Assembly: GCA_036346375.1 (NCBI GenBank)
Contig: CM070500.1
Location: 79,340,437-79,404,436 of the forward strand
Source of the DNA: Guadua angustifolia
Lineage: Eukaryota; Streptophyta; Magnoliopsida; Poales; Poaceae
Reading direction: 5' to 3'
Length of the DNA stretch: 64,000 bases
In this document: piece by piece, positions 12,002 through 23,700 of the stretch
Layout: each line of letters starts with the position of its first letter
Numbering within the stretch: the stretch's first letter is position 1
Position numbers and translations under genes: made by a program
The notes under the pieces: model-generated
Databases searched by the model: none
Seen by the model: the letters and a program-made list of their open reading frames with translations, nothing else
What the model was told of the DNA's origin: nothing

Positions 12002-13529
12002 GTAGACCCACCCCCAAATTGCTACGTGCACAAATACCTTGACAAGTTGACGACAGCTGGTCGCTTTCCGCTGCCATTCCAAGTCCGTATTCAACATCTA
12101 ATAATACCATTTCAAGTACTGAAGCCACTTCTGCATCGGATGCCTACACATTCCTCAGGCAATGGGACCCAAGTCTCTATTGCCTTTCTGCATAACAACA
12201 AAGATCTGTTTCTCACTGGCAACAATTAGTGGGCACAGCTTAACCAGATGAGAATATAAAAAAGCCTCACAGGCTTTCGAAGAGACGCCTGTCACTCGCA
12301 GCTTTAGAGAAAGCCATACTCAAAGAAAGACGTACAGACTGGGATTTATTAAGACCAGACAGTGTTGGATCAGCGGAGCGGCCGCGTCACACACGTAAGA
12401 AAAAAGAATCCCGGCGTTTCTCGCCATTTGCTGGAGAAATAGTTATTTACTGTATATTATTCCTATGATCACACGTGTAAGGCACGTGTGTTCTCCGGCT
12501 AATTAAGACCGAGATATTTGGATATTTGTCACTTCAAACATATGGTTTCACAAATTTTGTCATTTGACCCAAATTTCATTGACTCAAATGGTCTCATATG
12601 TCATTAACTTAAGTGGCATTATATCTAAATAGTCAATCTTTTAAGTAACAAATTTTCAATTATTTGAATTAAGACCCCCGTTTAGGCGTACAAAATTCCA
12701 AATAGGCCTTTAAGTCCTAATAGGAGTACATGCTAAATTGCTAAGTGAATTTATTTGTGCCCTAAATGATTCCATCCTTTATACCGCTAAAGATTGCCGC
12801 AAGCCCAGCCCGTCCACCTGTCCATCCATGCGATTTTGCGAAAAACCCTCTCCATTCCTTCAAATTACGGGTAGGTCCTTACGAATTACAAATAGATCCT
12901 TCGCGATTTTTTGTGAGACGAAGATTTTTTCTTTTTCTTCGCGTTTGGGTCCCTGGCACGGTATTTTACGGAAAAGTCTCCCGTTAAGTTCAAATCGCGA
13001 ACAAGCCCTTTTCTAATTTTTAAGGATAGCGAACAGGTCCAAAAAAATTACGCACAGGTCCCTGCTTTTTACGTTCAAGTCCTTTCTCCGTTTTTCCCGG
13101 AAAAAATGTTTTCGTCACCAAAAAAACCCGGAAATTTTTTTTCGCCACCCAAAAAACCCGGAAAAAATGTTTTCGCCACAAAAAAAAACAGATTCGTCGA
13201 AGGTTTATAGCAGCTTATGAACTTCCCGGTTGCAAAGCCATACCATTTCTTTTTTCATAAATTGTCGCTGTTTCGGTGGCAGGACGAGGAAAAGTTCCCG
13301 CGTCAAGCCGTTTACATGGTGGGTGGGACAAGTTGGTTTCATCTAACGTGCTGACGTTTACCATCATTTTTCTTGGGCACGATTATTTTCAGATTAACCT
13401 TAAACTTACAAATTTAAGAATATTTTTTCTAGGATGCGGTGTACCATCTTCTCCATCCACCTCCCCCTTTCCTTTTACCTACGCACTTCTCCCACCCTTT
13501 CTTCCCTCTCTAAAACAAAACTTTACAAT
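12002..13529. other. Intergenic sequence, no gene recognised
   Basis: Mixed unique sequence and decayed grass repeat. About 12780-13200 consists of low-complexity GGTCCTT/AGGTCCC words with repeated GAAAAAATGTTTTCG and CCCGGAAA units. Short open frames here lack homology I can recognise and are not called. Confidence 0.45.
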
Positions 13530-14062
13530 TAGAACATTTTAACTTTGAAAATTTTAAATAGGAAGTTTAAACAAAAATTTTAAAATTAAAAAAATAAATC
13601 ATAAAATTTCAACTCGGAAAGTTCCAAATTAGAAAGTTTCAACTCAGAAATTTCAACTCGAAAAGTTTCCAATTGAAAATGTTTCAACTTAGAAAGTTTC
13701 AATACAAAAAGTTTTAAATAAAAAAAATTCAAGTTAGAAAGTTTTTAAAAAAGTTTCAATTCGAAAAGTTTCAAATCACAAAACTTTCAATTGAAAAGCT
13801 TTTGGTTCGAAAAGTTTTGATTCAAAACATTTTTGGTTTAAAAAGTTTTGATTTAAAATTCAACACAAAAATTTCATTCAAAAAATTTTAAATCACAAAA
13901 AATTATATCAAAAAATTTCAAATTAGAAAGTTTCAACTCGAAAAAATTTTAATTCGAAAAGTTTTGCTCTGAAAACATTCAATTCAAAAACTTTTGGTTT
14001 GAAATGTTTCTATTCAACAAATTTTCGGTTCAAAAAATTCGCTTAAAATACTTTCAAAAGTG
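13530..14062. repeat. Degenerate minisatellite, AAGTTTCAACTCGAAA-like
   Basis: More than twenty imperfect head-to-tail copies of a roughly 15-19-bp unit (consensus AAAGTTTCAACTCGAAA, drifting to AAGTTTTGATTCAAAA) fill this stretch. Unit length varies, so it looks like an old slippage array. It contains no coding capacity. Confidence 0.6.
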
Positions 14063-14346
14063 GTTAAAAAATACTTGTTTTCAAAAACTTGAGTGAAAAA
14101 AATTGACATACAAAAACTATTTTATGTTTGAGGGATGTGAATGGAGAAGGAAATGGGAATGAAGGAGGTCATGCCACTTGTAGAGAAGTAAGGTGAAGGA
14201 AAGAATGAGGTGGTGCTACTTATCATAAGAAGAGAGCCTCCTCTAAAGAAGACGCTGCTACTTGCCATAAGAAAAAGATGTTCTCTCTAAATCTTCGGAG
14301 AGGGTGGCTTTAAATTAACAATTCTCTTTTTCTTTGGACAGATGAC

Positions 14347-15275
14347 CAGGGTTCGCTTTGCCAATGAAACAAAAACCAACATTGCTGAGCCAGTTCGGCA
14401 TTTCAAACCGAGCGGTGAACCGTGGAGTTCAAATGTAAATTTAAAAAAAAAAATCAGAAAAACTGTTAAATGTTTTTGAAAATTTTTATGTGAGGTTCTG
14501 AGGCAATTCTAACGATACTCTAAAATTTTCAAATTATTATCAGACCTTTGTATTTTTATAAAATTCTGAGAGTGATACTTTGTAATATATACTATTCAGT
14601 TTTTTATTTTTAGGGCATAAATTAAAGTCTAATATTTATTAAATTTTTTCTGTAATGTTATAATGTAATTACAATAATGTTGTAAAATTTTCAGATGATG
14701 ATTGCATAAGTGTATTTTTAAAAATTCTGAAAGTACTATATATTATCATGTATATGCTCTTCTGCTTTTTGATTTTATATGTGTACCAAATGAAGTCTAA
14801 TATTTATGAAAATTTTAGTACATAATCCTTTGGCACTAGTTATGGTTACATTAAAATTTCAGAATATAATAAATCATTTAAATATTTGTAAAAATCTAAT
14901 GTTGTCTTTGTTCCTTTTCATTAATTACTATTTTGGATTTTTAGAAGAAATAAATGATTTCAAAAATTATTTAAATTTCTCTAAATTGATTGATAGATCA
15001 ATTGGGATTTTTTTTGTAATTTTTCAATTTTTTTGCAATTTTTTACAATTTTTCCTTGCTTTTTCACTATTTTTCCTTCTGTCTGTCGTTGATTTTCAAC
15101 GAAAACCGACCGGTTTTCAACTTTTTTGACCGGTTTTCGGTTTTTTGAATCGGTTTGACCACCTGGCTTGACTTTCACAAACCGATCGGTTTTTACCGAA
15201 TTTCGGTCGAATTTCTCGAAGAACCGATGCCAATCAGATACCGGTTTTCGAATGCAAAACAAAAATATGAACCTG
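14347..15275. mobile_element. Non-autonomous hAT element with perfect target duplication
   Basis: A 929-bp element begins CAGGGTTCGC and ends ATATGAACCTG, i.e. CAGG(G)TTC inverted ends. It sits between two exact copies of the 8-bp direct repeat CAGATGAC (14339-14346 and 15276-15283). Both ends are rich in CCGGTTT/AACCGAGC words; the right end has at least five, a likely transposase-binding array. The ends resemble those of the larger hAT element at 2150-8666, so that family could have mobilised it in trans (inference). No transposase segment is seen inside. Confidence 0.8.
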
Positions 15276-15283
15276 CAGATGAC

Positions 15284-17699
15284 CTCACCAAAGTGAAGCA
15301 CGCCCATTCCGAATACGACACTATGTACAACAAGTGGTAGATCCCGATCACCCTGGTTTGAAAAGAGCATAAAACGGTTCAGCTCCACAGACTTTTAAAC
15401 CTTCCCCTTTTTCAACCGATTACACACTGTCGGCACTCGGCAGTGACAAGTCCCAATGCATCGAACTGTGCGTTAATCATGCTCACTTGTTTTCTCAAAC
15501 GCGTGTAAACCGTGCCAATAACCTCACGCCAAGGGATAATACATGCCACATGATGATCCGCATCACATTAGTACGGATAAGGGCTTACGCGTTGTTTTCC
15601 TTTCCTGTACTGCAGTTCCCATAACCGAACAAAACCTGTGCGTCGCTTGCACGGAAATAATCCTGACCGGCCACTTATTACACGTCACCGTCTACCACTT
15701 AGTACACATGGTACTCAGGAAGGAGAGCCATTTGGTTGACTCGAAATGGACCGCCCACAATCCACTCCATCCGGATCCGGGTCACGAACAAACGTTGCTT
15801 TCCACTTCGTCGTAATACCCAAAACACCATTTTGATCGCTAATTTCTATTGTAATATATTCATAAAATTCAATAAACTATAGTATTATGAAACTACTTTT
15901 TGAGATAAATCTACATATGATTTTCATGTATCCGATATAAATATTTAAAAAGATATTGATAGAAGTTTGACCGCGCGTATTCTAAAATGAAATGGCATGT
16001 ATTTGCGACTAGAGAATAATAAAGACCTATATAGAAGTACACGTAGCGGTGCAGATTAAACGAATTAAGGATGTGGAAATTTAGCCGACAAGTGGTGCAG
16101 ATTCAGCGAATTAAGGATGTGGAAATTTAGCCGACAAACACACTGATTAATCCTGCCATTATGACGAGGGTAAAATTGATATGGTTAAACCACTTACCCC
16201 TTGTCAATTTACATGTTGTCAAGCCATAGTAACAGTGTCAGTATCCTCGGTCTGTCATGTCCTCGCCTCTTGAAATCCTATTAACTGAAATAAGATGCAC
16301 TAAATTTGCTTCATACAGTTAGCATAAGTTCAGATATCAGTGTCTTTTGGTTATGTATTGCTTTATATATATATACTCCTGCTTCACAGTATGTTGGATC
16401 GCTTCACAGTATGTTGAAACACATGAGAATTCAAATTTGAATTTAGAAAATAGACAATAAGACGATTTGCCGGCATGGCAAAATTGGTTGTTTTTCCCCC
16501 CTTTTGGGCAAACTGGGCATAGTTTAAATCAGAAGAGCATTTCATACAATGCTGACTGCTGATTCATTTAGGTTTGAGGCCCTAGCAAATCTAATGACTG
16601 GGCGATGATGATGTGGGGGGCGGCGGCCGACGCCGCGCGGCCGCCCGCGGGCGTTTGCTAGAGAAACATTAGAACCTTCGAACTTCATCTCCTCCCTTCT
16701 TGACTTAACTAGATGCTTTGCTTATTCTAGAATGACAAGAATATATTGGTCATGGTCGACATGGACTAGCGAATACTTGAAACATAAGTCACAATCTAAA
16801 AGCTCCGGAGAGCTACTCCTATTTCGACAGTACGTGCTGGCAAGTGGCAACCAAAGCCGATGTTTCTTATCTCCGGGGATGAGCGAATCAGAGGCAGATG
16901 ACCTTTTACCCTGCCATCTGCAATAAACATTGATCTCGGCGGATGGGTTGGTTAACGTGTCAGCTAAATGTAAAAGTGTACCCTAATTGACAGATACTTC
17001 ACTTGCCTTGTAATATTAACAGAGAATCTAGGTCCATGATCATTTAATAACTACTAAAGTACGAGTATATTGCACATTGGCAGGCAAACGAAGCTGTGAC
17101 AACACTAGATATTTCAAATTTTTGTCTAACAAATTGCATCGTATGATCATAACCAAATGTAAAGGCATTCAAGAGTTAAGAAAGGCCAATGTTCCAATGA
17201 ATTGGTTGTCCCATGATATACTATGAAGTATTGCCTCTAAACAAGAAATGTCTTTACTTTGTAAGGCTGACAATGTCACATATCAGCATAGATAATGCAA
17301 CCACATAATACTCACGGCATTTTTAGGGATAAGACCATAAGTGTTAATTATATATACAAAACATCACAGTTCCTTTTCATTGGCATAGTTGTGCCCCTAA
17401 GAAAACGAAAGAAAACAAAACCAGACCAAACCAAAGTTCAGCCCTATTCCATCAAATCAACGTCAAAGACGCAACTAAGCTTAATTAATCAAATATAAGT
17501 ATTTCGTTTGCCTTCCGATGTGCCCCAATTGACTATCATCAAAGCAGCTCGTATTTGACAATAAAAGCAAGATACTGATCTGCATCAGTACCCAGCTGAG
17601 CTGATAAACGGGTGAATAGATTAGCCAACAGGGCAAAAAGGTCTTGCAATTAATGCCATATTGCACTTCTACAATCAACATGACGCACTAAACTTCACA
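15284..17699. other. Intergenic sequence downstream of the helicase gene
   Basis: No gene that I can support. There is a 46-bp tandem duplication (16048-16093 and 16094-16139, GGTGCAGATT...AGCCGACAAGT) and a ~20-bp duplication of GCTTCACAGTATGTTG near 16383-16418. A short GC-rich patch (about 16615-16660) lies within otherwise AT-rich DNA. The frame at 15276-15339 (DDLTKVKHAHSEYDTMYNKW) could be an old exon end, but nothing upstream supports it. Confidence 0.45.
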
Positions 17700-17787
17700 A
17701 CACTGTTACAATGGAAGCCTGATATCAACACTGTTACAATGGAAGCCTGATATTATTGAATAGATAAAAGGAATTACCACAATGAAG

Positions 17788-20700
17788 TCAGTGGAGAGCT
17801 GGATTGGGTGTCCGGAACTGATAAAAATGTGGTGCAGCTTCAGTAAGCCACGATGGTTCAATGGCAATAACATTGCGCATATAGTGCTTGTCAGTTGAAA
17901 CAAGAGACTGGTAGACGACCCACTTTGGATTAACCCTAAAATGTGAGGATGATGTCATGAAGTGCATTGAAAAAATATACAGAAAAACACACCCATCAAA
18001 TATAGTAAAATATCATTAAACTCACCTAAAGAGCACAGAAGATGGATGAATGTAAACTTCTTGGGATGTCCTAAGTGTTTTATACACTCCATTCTGGCCA
18101 TATTCCTATATGGCAGAGAAAGTTCGCACTCAGCAGGGTCACAGAAAAATTAACGTGAACTGCATGTTGCACACTAGCTGAATAGTTGTTGTTCTTCAGG
18201 ATAAATGAAACACAAATGTGCAAGAGCACATCAACCACAGAAGGATTCAAATACAGTTCATATGTTTTTCAACGTCTCAGACGGTAGCTAACTAATTTGG
18301 TGGCAGAATAAAGAATATGTCCACCTTGCGGACTCTCTACACTATACCATATATTACAAAGGCAAGGATAACACTTCCAAGATATCAGATACAAAACATC
18401 CAGGGGAAAGCTGCACGTTGAGTGGACAGCACATGCAGTTTCGGTGTTGAACCTCCAGACCCGTCTACAGACAGCCACTATAGGCAAGCACTGAGCTGGA
18501 ATTCACTCCCACCTCTCAGGCGGATGCTTTTGCCCCTAATTTAGTCCACACACACCCATTCACACCCCAAGTCCCCAATTAGGGGGCACCATTTGTCTTT
18601 TGTACCAGGCCAGGCTCTTGGCCAGTTAGCCTATTTATACTTGTTGGAATTCTCATCTATAACTCAGACTATCACTTTCTAGGTTCTAATCATTGTAAAA
18701 ACTGGACTGCTCTTTTGAAACGTGAGGTGCGTTGGCCAGTGGGCCAGTTCAACAAAATGCTAGGAGGCTGGTTGCAGGGAAAGTTCATTCCCAATCTTTT
18801 GGCCAGTCTGGACTGGTCTAATCCTATAGCAAGTTTATCGACAGTCACACTAATAAACATTTCAGCTCCTAATCATATATTAGGCTTTTATGAGGAAACT
18901 AAGCTCTGTCTATGTATGAGAACATCAAACCCGCCAAGTAATGGTCACATATTACAGAAATTGAGCAAATACCTCCAGATGACATGCATTAGCAAATGAA
19001 CCAGCAATAATGGCCTTTCTAACTGCCTGCAGAATATCGAGATAACAATGCAGTTAGCATAAATGCATGAAAGCTTTAGTAACTTGTGAGGTGTTATAGT
19101 TCATAAAGAATCAATTCAGAAGGGTGTTGGGCACATCCAGCAGTATCATGAGGTGGAAAAGGACTGCATAACAGTTACACAACAATGGTGGTTTGCACAA
19201 GATATGCCCCCCAAAAAAGAGCATATTATCTTCAAATGTGGATATTCGTATGTCAATATGTTATATTATTCTTGATACTTTGTTCTCCAAATTGTACAGT
19301 ATATGCCGGATTGGAATGACACTATTCCAAAATACATGTGAATACAATACCACAATCTGAAAAGAAATTGTATTTTCATTCAGTTAAGAATATCATTGAC
19401 ATGCTCAAAATTAACTGACAACCAACGATGCACAATAAATACTATTCTAAAAAGAATGGCACTTTGTTATGCAAAGTAACTACCAAAGTGACAATATCAA
19501 AAGATATATGAATCATAAGGTATAAGAATTATTTAAGATACAAAATTGCAGAATGGCATATTGCCATAGAGAAAGCATTTGAATTTACCCTAGCATGCAC
19601 AAAGAACTCATAAGTACCAAAGCAAAATTAAATGAAACTGGAAGGCTCCTACCTGCATATCTCTGTCGCATGATTTCAGTTGTATGCCAAACCTCTTTGT
19701 TACCCTGACAAGCTGCTCCCTGATGTCAATAACCTTCTTCTGCAGCAAAGAGAGAGGAATGTTCAAAATGGATGTGTGTACAACAAAGAAAACTAACATA
19801 GTTTGGGATATGTGCACATTCTTAGTTAAAAAGAACACAAACCAATGCTTGGTAGTTCAAAAAGTTCTTGTAGCACCACTGACTAGATTTTCCAGACTGG
19901 TGAAATCCTCTGTAGATATTCAGGAATGTTACATGATCTCCCTGTGGTACAATATATATTCAAGACCATTAGAAAAGATGATGAAGAAAACAAGAGCATA
20001 CATAATCAAAATGCATACTTCTGACAATTTGCACACGCACCCCTGTGGTACAATATATATTCAAGACCGTTAGAAAAGATGATGAAGAAAACAAGAGCAT
20101 ACATAATCAAAATGCATACTTCTGACAATTTGCACACGCACGTGCAGAAACACACAGGGAGGGAGGCTCTTAAATATGGATAGTGCTGGTCAAGTGCATT
20201 TTCAGGGTGTAATTTTTCACAGTTTTGTTCAGTAACACCAATGCTGTAATACAAAATCCAAACAATAGTAACAAATGTTGAGTTACCCAAAAACATTGAT
20301 TCTAGCACTAGCCAGGCCGATCACCAGTATGAGCTTACTGGTCATCATGATCAGCGCATGAAAACGGTACCACAAAAAACACACATTTTTAAGTAATCAT
20401 AAAGGAACTGAATAAAATACAGGGATTTTTCCCCAAATGTGAAAACAAGAGCAACTGTCCAGTTTTGGAATGTAATCATAAAGGAAATGAATAAAATACA
20501 AGGATCTACCTAATGACATAATATTACTCTATTGTGGTCTATCGGTGTCATATAATGCTTGACCGCACTAAGCACCAATATGAGTGTCAAACTGTCAATA
20601 TTAACAGCTAAGTAACATCAGGGTTCCTGAGTAAACAAATGAAATTTGGGATCAAGTTGATCCTACGAACCTCAGCAGCAGCAAAACGAAGCTTGGCTTC

Positions 20701-23700
20701 ATCAAACTCCTTCTTCACTCCCCTCACAGAAACCCACACAGACTGTATAAATCAGCGGGTGTCAGAATAATTCGAAGTTTAAAATAGCACAAAAAATGGA
20801 GGGCATATGAGATAGAAATCCTTAACTTGAACAGACAGAAATGCTGCTATAGTCAATATCTCATCAGAGCATTCAAAATCATTGGCTGACAAGATCATTT
20901 TTGAAATCATGGGGTCCTGCAACAAAATAGAATGTACTTTTATTGTACATATCAATCTCTTAAGTTGAGGAACGCTGTTCACCACAAATGTAAGTAAAAA
21001 AAAATGTACAGCAGAACTGGTACAAGTATAAAAGGACATGAAATCCTTTAAGTAGATGGCCAACATAGCAGCATAGTTTTCAAAAGCTATTGGAACATCA
21101 TCAACCACGTTCGGCAGAGTAACACTATATGCGACAAGTGATGGATAAGAAAATTAATAAAGTATCGTAAATGTAGAGACAAATTCATCAAACAAGAGGG
21201 TGCGGCAAGCCGGCAACTGTAGTTCCTAAAGCTTAGCCACAAAGCAAAGCATGTCAAAATCATCAAGGCTGCAACAGATACTTCACAGTTCAAACAATGC
21301 AACCACTTCAGCTAGTTCAAGTATCCAATTGTAAAAGGTTCTGTAAATTCAAGTATTGATACAATTTAAATCAGAAAAAAAGTACTACGTTACACATACC
21401 AGAGGGATCTCAGCAACTTGGAAACCAATGGGTACTGTTAGTTTGGCATCTTCATCAAGGATTCCTAAGGAAAATAGAACTTCAAGAGCCCGTATCATTG
21501 CCTCTGGTGATGGAGAAGCTGGCCAATCAAACCCCAAAATGTTGTCTATGCCCAGCGCTTTCAACTGTCATCCCAGAACATAATTCAATAATGGGGCATC
21601 AACAACACTTTCCATCATAAATGTCGTTGCTCAAAAGAAAATTTAAATCAATCATATTAAATGTACAGAACATTCTTCAGTGCAAACTTTTCAAAGAAAT
21701 TGTGCCTGATACTTTGTTGCTGTGTGCATTTCATTTTTGTGGGTATTTTCCTGGTTTCTTGACTCAGAAAGTCAGGCCCAGGAATAACTGCATTGACAAA
21801 CTATTGCATTTACGCATGATGCAAGAAATGGACACAGTAGTCAAAACATCCAAGGATCCTATAAAATGAATTGTATAATATATAATCTATGCTCAGTTCC
21901 ATCAATCACCATTGGTCCAAGCTCTAGCAGTCTAGCTAGGTTGATAGGCTGATGAACATGAGATATGAATATTTTTTTAGTGATTGCGAACTTAGTGTTC
22001 ATTCAAGGACTACTTTTCTAGTAGTTTTACATTAACTAGTCATTTTGTTTTGGCAATTGCCAATTGGTATATTCAAATACACATGTAAAAACAATTTTAT
22101 ACTACTCAACATGAAACATATTACATGTATATGTTTTTGTGATATTCAATAGTTGATCTGCATATAAGCGTCCGTGTACCGCATAAGCATTGAGAGATAG
22201 GGTGACTGATTGCACACTGATTGCCACCTTTTAGAACATTCGTAAATCACTCTTTAAAGCATTATAGGCTAAAAAATTAACACTGCAGATTATAATAAGT
22301 ATGCATTATCTTTCTACAATATGACTAAAATAATCAGGAAATAGACAAGCACAGATACCTGTACTATGCAGGAAACAAGGTTAGACCTTTGCATTTCTGG
22401 AATCCCTTCTGACTGCATTTCATTTAGGTAATATTCCTCTGTATAAAGCCTGCAGGAGATATCAGCTAATGAGATGTACAGAAATCGTGAAACATTTAAC
22501 CCCAAGGCCCAAGGTGAAGAATATCACAGTCCACAGAATACTGAATGTACATAATTTAATATATGAATGTAGATTTATTTCGAAAATATTCAAAATCAAG
22601 GGTAGGAAAAATAAACATGATAGTAGATAAAATAATAATATAAGGCATTAGATAGTCATCTAGAGAAAACAAACTGCGATAAATAAAAGCATGGATTGTT
22701 TTAAATAAAACAATGAGTTCAGAATTAGGTATGGTGAAAATCCACCAGCATATAATTAATCAATATGATTGCTACTAGAAAAAGAGAAACATAAATTAAC
22801 GTCATGAAGTGTATCATCCACAAACACAACACTTCAAGACTAAACTGTTCAAAATACCTAAAGCACTTCCCAGGTCGCACCCTTCCAGCTCTTCCTGCTC
22901 TTTGCCTTGCAGATGCTTTGGATATTGGTGCGACAACTAAACTCTCGATGTCAGAAATCTATACCCAAAACAAGTAGAGTTATGCTACAAGAAAAAAGAC
23001 TATACCAAACAACAATACAAGAAAAAAAGAATACACCAAACAGTTTGATCTCGGTTTTAACGGCCCAGTCTAGCTTAAAAATAGGTATGGGGGTGAATGC
23101 CGCCAAGAAAGAGTAAGTCCCAAAGTGTGTCATAAATAACTTAAATATTAACAAATAAGTAAATCAAGGCACCATTGTATTTTTAATAAGAAAAGGGAAA
23201 ATTTTGCTGGTGCCACTAAAAAAGTGCGCAATTTCGTTTCTGCCACTACTCTTTTCCTCGTTTCATTTTTTGCCACTAGTCTTTGCTCTTCTTCCTCCTT
23301 TTGCCATTTCTATCAGTTGACTATAAGGTTGACCTAACGGTGGTTGGATTCGGACATTTTTGCCCTCAGCTCACGGTACAGGTACGGGCCTTTCGATTGG
23401 GCACCGTGAATCAAATGAAGCATAGAGTCATCAACTACTCTAGAGGCACCGCTACTCCTCCAGGTCCAGCACCGCCGCTCCCCCTCCACCCCCTGCCGCT
23501 TCCTTCCCCTTCCTCTCTCTTCTCCCTACTGCGCTCGTCCTTCCCCTTCCTCCCCCAGTCCCAATTTCTCCATTTCGGTCTCCAGATTTACCTCGAGGGC
23601 AAGCAAATAGAGGTCATGTCTTCGACGTTAGCAAAGGGCGGAGCGACGAGACATCTAGAAGCATTGCTGATGAAGTAATCGTGCCCTCGTTGTGAGGATC

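Noticed and set aside
16615..16660. GC-rich patch as a promoter or first exon
   Set aside because: Only about 45 bp, no ATG-led frame with coding signal and no neighbouring exon on either strand.
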